Positions 1-5,304 are shown, numbered from the stretch's first letter. The stretch is 6,192 nt of DNA from Synechococcales cyanobacterium 340R_concoct_173_sub (GCA_025354065.1 JANXNM010000400.1:1-6192), one strand, 5' to 3'. Notes: generated by a model from the letters alone, not told the origin. Made by a program: numbers and translations.

Positions 1-45
1 TAAATACTTAACTAAGCCGATCGTCTAAATCATCTAAAACCATCT

Positions 46-516
46 CTACACCGAAGCTGGAATTGCACCCAAGAATTTGCGCGCTAGATCTTCAGGTTTT
101 GGTTCAGGAACCAGCAGCAGCGGACAGTTAGCTTGATGTAAAATAAGTTGGCTGTGGCTACCTAAGAGCATTTCTTCTAGGCGCGATCGTCTCCGGCGAC
201 CCATCACAATCAAATCAGCCCGTTCTGATTGTTTTGATACTGTTTCCGCAAACTTGCCATCAGTGGTGACGTAATTGATTTCACATAGTCGATTTAATGA
301 ATCAAAAATATGGTGCAATTCCTGCAAACTTGTCACCGGAACTAACGGCAGCGTATCACTGTCAGGATGGGTTTCACTATAGGCCAATTCTGGCTCTGTA
401 ATGTGCAATACCGTTAATTCAATTGCCGCCCCTTTCATCGGTGTCAACAATGTTTTCAAATACTCCATGACTGCGATCGCGGTCGGAGAAATGTCAGCAA
501 CAACTAAAATCTTCAT
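46..516 (-). CDS. Universal stress protein (UspA family)
   Basis: This encodes a 156-residue, single-domain, soluble universal stress protein of normal family length. The N-terminus MKILVVADIS is the first beta strand with the usual early Asp. The C-terminal nucleotide-binding signature runs from G106 through G119-S120 and ends in a typical CPLLLVP strand (131-137). The family motif is G-x2-G-x9-G-S/T. Here the second Gly is Arg109, inside an Arg-rich stretch (R107-R110), so ATP binding is plausible but not certain. The ATG at 516 is preceded by a weak purine stretch (AAAGAGA). The gene lies 26 nt behind the small membrane-protein gene of the cbb3-type oxidase operon on the same strand and is probably its last gene. 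In other bacteria usp genes often share low-oxygen regulons with cbb3 oxidases, so a role in microoxic or respiratory stress is a reasonable inference. The specific function is unknown. Confidence 0.9.
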   Translation of the reverse strand: MKILVVADISPTAIAVMEYLKTLLTPMKGAAIELTVLHITEPELAYSETHPDSDTLPLVPVTSLQELHHIFDSLNRLCEINYVTTDGKFAETVSKQSERADLIVMGRRRRSRLEEMLLGSHSQLILHQANCPLLLVPEPKPEDLARKFLGAIPASV

Positions 517-542
517 TTGGGTTCTCTTTTAAATTAAGTAAA

Positions 543-785
543 CTAGTCTTCAATATCAAGCTGCCGATCGGCAATCTCTTGAATATTCTTAAAGTGCCCG
601 GTTTTGCCAGCCCAGATAAAGGCTACGATCGAGACTAGGCCAACCGGGACAATAACTCCCACCAACGACCAAACAACAATAGTTCCATCCCCCACCCCAA
701 ACCAACTGCCATGAACCATCGGTTCGGCCATAGATTTCATCGGTTCAGTCATTAGTTGGACGATCATCAGCTTAGATATCATCAT
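543..785 (-). CDS. Small single-span membrane protein, CcoS/FixS-like, of the cbb3 operon
   Basis: This is an 80-residue protein with one membrane segment (about 36-59) followed by a polar tail with the pattern WAGKTGHF near 58-65 and an acidic end. This resembles the CcoS/FixS tail (WAxxSGQFDDL...), a family needed for cofactor insertion into cbb3 oxidases. A short CcoQ-like accessory subunit is the alternative. The 35 residues before the membrane segment are Met-rich: M1, M2, M7, M12, M16, M19 and M23, then H25, with a TEPM/AEPM repetition. Lys61 and Lys66 after the span suggest that the tail is cytoplasmic and the Met-rich part faces the periplasm or lumen. The start is chosen because its ATG at 785 overlaps the ccoO TGA (782-784) as ATGA. 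A second ATG follows at 782, and internal Met codons leave shorter starts possible. The gene is real by context; the family assignment is moderate. Confidence 0.75.
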   Translation of the reverse strand: MMISKLMIVQLMTEPMKSMAEPMVHGSWFGVGDGTIVVWSLVGVIVPVGLVSIVAFIWAGKTGHFKNIQEIADRQLDIED

Positions 786-1318
786 GAGTTAGCCTCTGCT
801 TCAGTAGGATCAGGCGTTACTTTCCATGCTCCTAAGGATTGCACATAGTCGGTGAGTTCTTCCAGTTCCCGATCGCTCAAATAATTGTAAGAGGGCATAA
901 TCGATTGTGCATTGTATTCACGGGGATTTTTAAAATGTCCAATCAAATACTCCCGTGCGAAATCACCCGATGCCTTGCCCCATACCTGACCTTCATTACT
1001 CAAATCTGGACCCTGGCGAGATGTGCCCAATAAGTGAGGTAGATCATAGTAATAATCTCCCGCCTTCGACACACCATAAGCGTCCACCATGTTTTGATCA
1101 GCCTTCACATTTCGCACTTGTTGAGAATGGCAATAGACACAACCCTCACGGACATAGATATGTCGGCCTGCTTGTTCAATGGGCGTATAGGCAACTAATT
1201 TTGCTGAGGGCTGCGCAATATCACTAGCAAATACTGGACCCAAGACCAATCCCGTAAAGGCTAATCCAAACAAAAATGACAATGCAACAATAATTGGAAA
1301 CTCTCGAATAAATCTCAT
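782..1318 (-). CDS. ccoO: cbb3-type cytochrome c oxidase subunit II (mono-haem cytochrome c)
   Basis: This encodes the membrane-anchored cytochrome c subunit that passes electrons to the CcoN haem-copper centre. It has 178 residues, slightly shorter than the roughly 200 usual for CcoO. One N-terminal hydrophobic segment (about 8-31) acts as signal-anchor and places the haem domain on the periplasmic or lumenal side. The family block around GRHIYVREGC leads into a single C60-V-Y-C63-H64 haem-binding motif, and M141 in SIMPSY is the likely sixth haem ligand. The RQGPDLSNEG segment (101-110) is also typical of CcoO. The ATG at 1318 overlaps the ccoN stop (1315-1317) as ATGA, and its own TGA overlaps the next start the same way, so the three genes are probably translationally coupled. 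Nothing looks broken. The assignment is strong from the motif set and the neighbour. Confidence 0.93.
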   Translation of the reverse strand: MRFIREFPIIVALSFLFGLAFTGLVLGPVFASDIAQPSAKLVAYTPIEQAGRHIYVREGCVYCHSQQVRNVKADQNMVDAYGVSKAGDYYYDLPHLLGTSRQGPDLSNEGQVWGKASGDFAREYLIGHFKNPREYNAQSIMPSYNYLSDRELEELTDYVQSLGAWKVTPDPTEAEANS

Positions 1319-2838
1319 CTTGCAACTCCTTCATTCAAATTGACCGATTTCAAATCATTCAATCCCGTACCATCAATGGGTGGTGAAGTCATCGTCTTCC
1401 AAATATTCCAAACCAAAATCAATTGTCCAATCAACAATAAACCACCACTTCCAGCCCGTGCGACGTTATACCAATAGCGAAGTTCAAGCACACCCTGCAC
1501 CGAACCGCCTGCGGCCCAGTCCGAACCCTCCAACCAACCCAACCAGCCCATAGATACGACGTATCCAACAATCCCGATCGCGGTTAACCAAAAATGCCAT
1601 TCGGCCAGAGTTCTAGAATATCCAAGCTTTAACGATCGTTCCAAGTAAAAGTAAACAAAGGCAACTAGTCCTGCTAAACCAAATCCAACAAATCCCAAAT
1701 GAACATGGGCAATAGTGGTACTTGTAAAATGCAATTTCGCATTCAAGTCCATAATCGCCAAACTACTCCCCCAAAGCGAGGTTCCGACGTAGGACAAATA
1801 GGCGAAAATACTAAATCGATAGCTAATATCGCGCTTCATTACACCCTGAGTTCCCAACGCTGTTCCACCGAAATTTACCATCGTGGCGATCGTGGGGATC
1901 AACATTGCGATCGAGGCAGTGACTGAAGCCGACATTACCCACATTGGCACGGGACCCCAAATCACATGGTGTCCGCCATTCCAAGGATAAAATGCGGCTA
2001 ATGTCCAAAAGCCTAAAAACGAAATGGCATGACTATACAAGGGCTTATTCAATTGCTTTGGCACAATGTAATACAGCGTTGCGAGTCCTAAAGTAGTGAG
2101 CCATAAACCAAACAGATTATGACTATAAAACCAATTGACGATCGCATCTTCAATCCCTCGGAATTTCATCACATTCCCCAAGGTGTAGTAGATAGGGAAA
2201 GGAATAATAGCCAGCAAAATGTACCAAAGTGACACATAAAGCCGAGGTTCTTTGCGGACAGTAATGGTGGAGAAGATATTCCCTGCGATCGCAATTTCCA
2301 ACAGCCCTACCATCATGTCAAAGGGAAACGGCATCTCTTCATACTCTTTCCCCTTGCTGAATCCCATCGAAATAGCCAGTACCCCGCCTGTCAAATTCAG
2401 GTTCCAAGCCCAGGCCGTCAGAACTCCGAGGGTTTCAGAATAAAGCGCCGTCTGGGTCAAGCGCGGCACCATATAGAACGCCGCACCCAGGTAGCCCATG
2501 CTCATGAACCCAAAGATCCCGATATTCACATGGACAGGTCGTAATCGCCCGTAGGCCAAAGCTGGAATGCCCTGCAAAAATTCAGGATAAAAAAGCTTTA
2601 CGGCCTCAATTACGCCAATGCTCGCCGCCACCACCATCCAAAACACGCCCGAGAATAGCCAAGTTTGCATGGCATAGTCCCGACGCTCTAGGGCTGGGAT
2701 TGCAATCATTTGAGGAAAGTTTAGACGATCATTGTCGGGAGACAACGCCGGAGCCGTTTTTGAGACTGGGGATGTTGTCATACAAGGTTTAACTAATTCA
2801 AGTTTTGTTAAGGAACGTTTACATACCTGAGTAGTCAC
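1315..2838 (-). CDS. ccoN: cbb3-type cytochrome c oxidase subunit I (catalytic)
   Basis: This is the catalytic subunit of a C-family haem-copper oxygen reductase, reducing O2 to water in the membrane, with about 12 hydrophobic segments over 507 codons. Numbering from the GTG at 2838, H103 (RLRPVH) and H380 would ligate low-spin haem b, H378 in TIAHVH high-spin haem b3, and H240 (WFYSHN), H290 and H291 would bind CuB. Y284 lies six residues before H290, the position of the His-cross-linked Tyr in cbb3 oxidases, which nitric oxide reductases lack. The start is uncertain. The GTG at 2838 has no Shine-Dalgarno, and its first 19 residues look unlike the family. An ATG at 2781 gives 488 residues, closer to the usual length of about 475, and begins MTTSPVSK. 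The gene heads the operon. cbb3 oxidases are uncommon in cyanobacteria, which typically use aa3 and bd enzymes. Confidence 0.95.
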   Translation of the reverse strand: MTTQVCKRSLTKLELVKPCMTTSPVSKTAPALSPDNDRLNFPQMIAIPALERRDYAMQTWLFSGVFWMVVAASIGVIEAVKLFYPEFLQGIPALAYGRLRPVHVNIGIFGFMSMGYLGAAFYMVPRLTQTALYSETLGVLTAWAWNLNLTGGVLAISMGFSKGKEYEEMPFPFDMMVGLLEIAIAGNIFSTITVRKEPRLYVSLWYILLAIIPFPIYYTLGNVMKFRGIEDAIVNWFYSHNLFGLWLTTLGLATLYYIVPKQLNKPLYSHAISFLGFWTLAAFYPWNGGHHVIWGPVPMWVMSASVTASIAMLIPTIATMVNFGGTALGTQGVMKRDISYRFSIFAYLSYVGTSLWGSSLAIMDLNAKLHFTSTTIAHVHLGFVGFGLAGLVAFVYFYLERSLKLGYSRTLAEWHFWLTAIGIVGYVVSMGWLGWLEGSDWAAGGSVQGVLELRYWYNVARAGSGGLLLIGQLILVWNIWKTMTSPPIDGTGLNDLKSVNLNEGVAR

Positions 2839-2855
2839 GTTTCTATATGCTTAGC

Positions 2856-2861
2856 ATTGTA
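2856..2861 (-). promoter_or_regulatory. Possible -10 box of the cco operon
   Basis: On the minus strand this reads TACAAT, one mismatch from TATAAT. It would start transcription near 2849, only about 11 nt before the GTG at 2838 but about 68 nt before the ATG at 2781. That favours the shorter CcoN if the box is real. I see no good -35 hexamer at 16-18 nt, so an activator may be needed. Confidence 0.3.
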
Positions 2862-2896
2862 ACGATAAATAAAGTGTCACGAACGCTTCAACAGCC

Positions 2897-2931
2897 TGTC
2901 AAACGTAAGGAAATCCTTAAGGTCTTGTCAA
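2897..2931 (-). promoter_or_regulatory. Candidate operator upstream of ccoN: palindrome between two TTGACA direct repeats
   Basis: The segment TAAGGA-AA-TCCTTA (2906-2919) has perfect 6-bp arms. It is flanked by two copies of TTGACA on the minus strand, at 2897-2902 and 2926-2931, spaced 29 bp, about three helical turns. Neither TTGACA is followed by a good -10 at 16-18 nt. The palindrome centre lies about 63 bp before the likely start point, a common activator position. The regulator is unknown. Confidence 0.35.
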
Positions 2932-2947
2932 AAATTTAAATCGGGTT

Positions 2948-2991
2948 TGGGGATCGATCGTCTTTAAATCATTTAAAAAGCGCGATCCCCA
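2948..2991. repeat. Inverted repeat / potential hairpin
   Basis: TGGGGATCG (2948-2956) pairs perfectly with CGATCCCCA (2983-2991). Inside, CTTTAAAT (2962-2969) pairs with the ATTTAAA part of 2971-2977. Neither side has a run of T directly after the stem, so it is not a standard intrinsic terminator. It may be a small-RNA hairpin, a protein site or a small repeat element. Confidence 0.55.
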
Positions 2992-3008
2992 TTTCCACTA
3001 CTAGAATT

Positions 3009-3041
3009 CGATCGTAACTTCTAGGCGAGTTGGGACGATCG
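3009..3041. repeat. Second inverted repeat / potential bulged hairpin
   Basis: CGATCGTAACT (3009-3019) can pair with AGTT (3028-3031) and ACGATCG (3035-3041), with GGG (3032-3034) as a bulge and an 8-nt loop, giving 11 base pairs. Part of the pairing comes from the palindromic CGATCG core, which is common in this genome, so chance is possible. Confidence 0.35.
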
Positions 3042-3133
3042 GAGTTAAAAGACTCAATGTTGGAGGAAATAAGATTCGATCGTCATCATCACCTGCACCG
3101 ATTGAGCAGAATTATCACCCATCGGCTCCATTA

Positions 3134-3168
3134 AGTGAATAATTCAACAGTGGCTTTCTACATTCACT
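3134..3168. repeat. Short inverted repeat AGTGAAT / ATTCACT
   Basis: Perfect 7-bp arms (3134-3140 and 3162-3168) are separated by 21 nt in the AT-rich half of the intergenic region, about 245-275 bp before pyrC. It could be a protein site or a weak hairpin, with no other support. Confidence 0.3.
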
Positions 3169-3197
3169 ATTCTTAATTCAAATGTTTCAGTCCTAAA

Positions 3198-3314
3198 ATC
3201 AATCAATTGAAATTAACTTTGAATTGATCTAAACAAATCAATCTTGTGGGGAAGTTATTCATCAAATTTATCAATATAAGAGAAGTTGATTAGATCGTAG
3301 TTAGCAACATTGAT
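3198..3314. promoter_or_regulatory. Cluster of TTGAT/ATCAA pentamers
   Basis: ATCAA starts at 3198, 3202, 3237, 3261 and 3270, and TTGAT at 3224, 3286 and 3310. That is eight copies in 117 bp, where base composition predicts less than one. Two larger symmetries are included: ATTGAT-N8-ATCAAT (3223-3242) and ATCAATT-N13-AATTGAT (3202-3228). The pentamer equals the FNR/Anr half-site, but none has the N4 spacing of that family. It may be a multi-site operator for pyrC or the cco operon, or AT-rich noise. Confidence 0.3.
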
Positions 3315-3381
3315 AAAAGTATCGTCTGAATAGGTCTTGTCTCAATTCAATAATCTCCCGATCGTGAGCAACTGAATCTTC

Positions 3382-3387
3382 TATACT
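3382..3387 (+). promoter_or_regulatory. Possible -10 box of pyrC
   Basis: TATACT lies 23 bp before the pyrC ATG and would give a leader of roughly 15-20 nt. No recognisable -35 sits at 16-18 nt upstream. The box is enclosed by a 7-bp inverted repeat, TGTCTCA (3338-3344) and TGAGACA (3387-3393), which could be an operator or part of a leader structure. Confidence 0.35.
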
Positions 3388-3410
3388 GAGACAGACTTTC
3401 TTGGTTTCCT

Positions 3411-4802
3411 ATGCTTTCATCAGCCACCCCCACGCTATTGATTCGTAACGCAAGGGTTTTACTCCCCGATGGACAATTTCAATCTGCTGATGTGTGGATT
3501 GAGGGCGGTCTAATTAGTCAAATTGGCCCAGATATTGCTCTAGAGATCGATCGAGTGGCTGATACAGTCATTGAGGCTAATAATATGACCCTCTTACCCG
3601 GTGTCATTGATCCTCAAGTGCATTTCCGTGAACCTGGATTAGAACACAAAGAAGATCTCACCACCGCTTCTCGGGCCTGTGCTCGTGGGGGAGTCACTTC
3701 TTTTTTAGAAATGCCCAATACAAAGCCGCTGACCATTAATCAAGAAGCTCTCAACGATAAACTGACAAGAGCCGCCCAAAAGTCTTACGTGAACTTTGGC
3801 TTTTTTATTGGAGCGACCGCAGAAAATTCACCTGACCTGCAAACGGCGACTCCAACTCCCGGTATTAAAATTTTCATGGGTTCAATGCATGGCGATTTGT
3901 TGGTTGATCAAGAAGCCACTCTCGATCGCATTTTTTCAACGGGTACTCGTCTAATTGCTGTCCATGCCGAAGATCAAGCTCGAATTGCTGAACGACGCAT
4001 AGAGTTTGCAGGCATCACCGATCCGGCTATTCATTCAGTCATTCAAGATAATCAGGCGGCGCTCAATGCCACCCAACTAGCGCTCAAACTGTCTAAAAAA
4101 TATCAGCGACGGCTCCATATTCTGCACCTCTCCACCGCAGAAGAGGCTGATTTGCTCCGTCAAGATAAGCCCGCGTGGGTCACGGCGGAAGTTACGCCTC
4201 AGCATCTGCTGCTTAATACAAGCTTCTACGAAAAACTTGGGTCGCTGCTCCAGATGAACCCGCCCATTCGGAGTGCCCACGATAATGAAGTCTTGTGGCA
4301 GGCTCTTCGCGATGGCGTGATTGATTTTATTGCGACGGATCATGCTCCTCATACGTTGGCTGAGAAGGGGCGGGCAAATCCCACAGATCAAGCGGACGAA
4401 GAGGCTTCTTCTACGACTGTTTTCTTGGAGCCAGCTAAGGTGCCGTCTGGGATGCCGGGGGTGGAAACGTCTTTGCCGTTGATGCTGACTCAGGCGGTGA
4501 ACGGGCGATGTACTGTGGCTCAAGTGTCTAACTGGATGTCTACGGCAGTAGCAAAGGCGTATGGGATTGTGGGGAAGGGGACGATCGCGCCTGGTTATGA
4601 TGCGGATTTGGTGCTGGTGGATTTAGATAATTACCATCCGGTTTTACGAGCGGAACTTCAGACGAAATGTGGTTGGAGTCCGTTTGAGGGATGGAATTTG
4701 ACGGGCTGGCCTGCAGTGACGATCGTGGGTGGGCAAGTGGTGTACGATCGTGGCCAATTTAATCAGGATGTTCGAGGTCGAGCATTAACCTTCAACGTTT
4801 GA
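3411..4802 (+). CDS. pyrC: Dihydroorotase
   Basis: This encodes a 463-residue cytoplasmic zinc amidohydrolase that interconverts carbamoyl-aspartate and dihydroorotate, the third step of pyrimidine synthesis. After an N-terminal beta segment comes DPQVHFREPG (67-76), then MPNT (101-104, N103 for substrate). K153 in GIKIFMGSM sits at the carboxylated-lysine position of hydantoinase-like members. H185 (VHAED), H239 (LHLST) and D310 (ATDHAPHT) are further metal or catalytic residues, and N283 in QMNPP is a substrate contact. The usual first zinc His of the HxH pair is Gln69. I recall the same QVHFREPG form in other cyanobacterial and Bacteroidetes dihydroorotases, so it is probably a subfamily trait. 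The loop after T315 appears about 20 residues longer than in relatives. No Shine-Dalgarno precedes the ATG. The stop is 6 nt from the convergent toxin remnant, and I find no terminator between them. Confidence 0.95.
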   Translation: MLSSATPTLLIRNARVLLPDGQFQSADVWIEGGLISQIGPDIALEIDRVADTVIEANNMTLLPGVIDPQVHFREPGLEHKEDLTTASRACARGGVTSFLEMPNTKPLTINQEALNDKLTRAAQKSYVNFGFFIGATAENSPDLQTATPTPGIKIFMGSMHGDLLVDQEATLDRIFSTGTRLIAVHAEDQARIAERRIEFAGITDPAIHSVIQDNQAALNATQLALKLSKKYQRRLHILHLSTAEEADLLRQDKPAWVTAEVTPQHLLLNTSFYEKLGSLLQMNPPIRSAHDNEVLWQALRDGVIDFIATDHAPHTLAEKGRANPTDQADEEASSTTVFLEPAKVPSGMPGVETSLPLMLTQAVNGRCTVAQVSNWMSTAVAKAYGIVGKGTIAPGYDADLVLVDLDNYHPVLRAELQTKCGWSPFEGWNLTGWPAVTIVGGQVVYDRGQFNQDVRGRALTFNV

Positions 4803-4808
4803 CCTTAC

Positions 4809-5012
4809 CTAACAATTTATCTCAGAGCAACCTACGCCTATGTCTTTTATCTCCGATCGCCCCTGATCAATTTTCTGAGATGAAATGAAACAGAGAGTTA
4901 CTTCATTTTTAATAATCAAAGTATAAAGAACGATCGCAGGACGAAGCTTAGTTTGACTGAGATCGGTAAATGGAAATTGAGAGAGAACAATATCACCTTT
5001 ATTTAGGGCCAC
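4809..5012 (-). pseudogene. MazF/PemK-family toxin, C-terminally truncated
   Basis: The 67 codons start at a GTG (5012) that overlaps the end of the antitoxin remnant by 10 nt, the normal antitoxin-toxin arrangement. Residues 1-48 match a MazF/PemK endoribonuclease: KGDIVLSQFPFTDL, then KLRPAIVL with R24 at the catalytic Arg position, then TLCFISSQ with S44/S45 at the catalytic Ser/Thr region. Intact members have about 110 residues. After residue 48 the sequence (KIDQGRSEIKD onwards) is unlike the family and stops at 4809, next to the pyrC stop. The other two frames do not recover the missing half, so it was deleted or replaced and not merely frameshifted. Toxicity is unlikely because the dimer-forming C-terminal part is gone. 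The family call is firm; whether anything is still expressed is unknown. Confidence 0.7.
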
Positions 5013-5220
5013 TGGATCGGTTCTCTGTCTTCAAAGGCATATAGATCGGGTTCATCATGGAGAAAGTCCAATGCTCCTCCTCGATCGGCGAGATGCATCA
5101 GTTCCAGCGTGGATGGCTCGGGTAGGTTTTCATAAAATTTTGGTCAAGGATAAATTGTTCTGCGGCAGAGAGCGATCGAATGGCTTGAATCAGCGATTCG
5201 ATCAGTTGTAAGTTAACCAT
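5003..5220 (-). pseudogene. Antitoxin of the MazF/PemK-like pair, split by a -1 frameshift
   Basis: I translated this by hand; it is too short and broken for ordinary ORF calling. From the ATG at 5220 the first frame reads MVNLQLIESLIQAIRS and continues to a TGA at 5098-5100 after 40 codons. From about 5138 the -1 frame carries the rest of a typical cyanobacterial antitoxin (KFYENLPEPSTLELMHLADR, then ...EDREPIQWP) and ends with TAA at 5003-5005. Joined, they give about 72 residues of continuous protein. The change of frame lies at AAATTTT (5134-5140, minus strand), where one A seems to be missing from an A run. The heptamer also fits a slippery X-XXY-YYZ site in the correct register, so ribosomal frameshifting is a less likely alternative. 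An AGGAGG lies 16 nt before the ATG, too far for a normal ribosome site. Confidence 0.7.
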
Positions 5221-5284
5221 CTGGCTTTCTATATGTCCTCCTAATCCTATTTTCAATTTTACAGCCTAAACTTTTCATTCTCAA

Positions 5285-5304
5285 CTCCTCATTCCTCCTC
5301 CTCC
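5285..5304 (-). repeat. Purine-rich GGAG repeat tract
   Basis: On the minus strand this is a degenerate tandem repeat of GAGGAG units in the 117-bp gap between the two toxin-antitoxin remnants. It contains several Shine-Dalgarno-like GGAGG sequences but leads only into a three-codon frame (ATG AGG AGT then stop), so it is a simple-sequence tract and not a gene start. Confidence 0.4.

Larger units (their letters stand above)
2839..3410. other. Divergent intergenic region without a convincing gene
   Basis: These 572 bp separate the divergent cco operon and pyrC. I see no credible coding frame, tRNA or known riboswitch. The left half holds the cco regulatory candidates and two GC-capped inverted repeats built on GATCG sequences. 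The right half, from about 3130, is AT-rich, with several inverted repeats and eight TTGAT/ATCAA pentamers between 3198 and 3314. HIP1-like CGATCG cores recur. The region is longer than two simple promoters need, so an unannotated small RNA or a multi-site regulatory region is possible. Confidence 0.6.

Noticed and set aside
839..1227. Plus-strand open frames across ccoO
   Set aside because: They are antisense to a CcoO gene with clear haem motifs; the products resemble no family and lack ribosome sites.
1699..2443. Short open frames on both strands inside ccoN
   Set aside because: They are out-of-frame shadows of a strongly conserved membrane protein gene.
1315..2838. Nitric oxide reductase (NorB) as identity of the large membrane protein
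   Set aside because: Y284 is present six residues before the CuB His pair and a CcoO gene follows, both of which fit a cbb3 oxidase.
2948..2991. Intrinsic transcription terminator
   Set aside because: No T-run follows the stem on either strand, and it lies between divergent genes.
3202..3242. FNR or NtcA binding site
   Set aside because: The TTGAT/ATCAA pairs have spacings of 8 or 13 and not 4, and no GTA-N8-TAC was seen here.
4077..4523. Open frame of 148 codons on the minus strand inside pyrC
   Set aside because: It lies wholly antisense to a well-supported dihydroorotase, has a low-complexity Arg/His-rich product and no recognisable domain.
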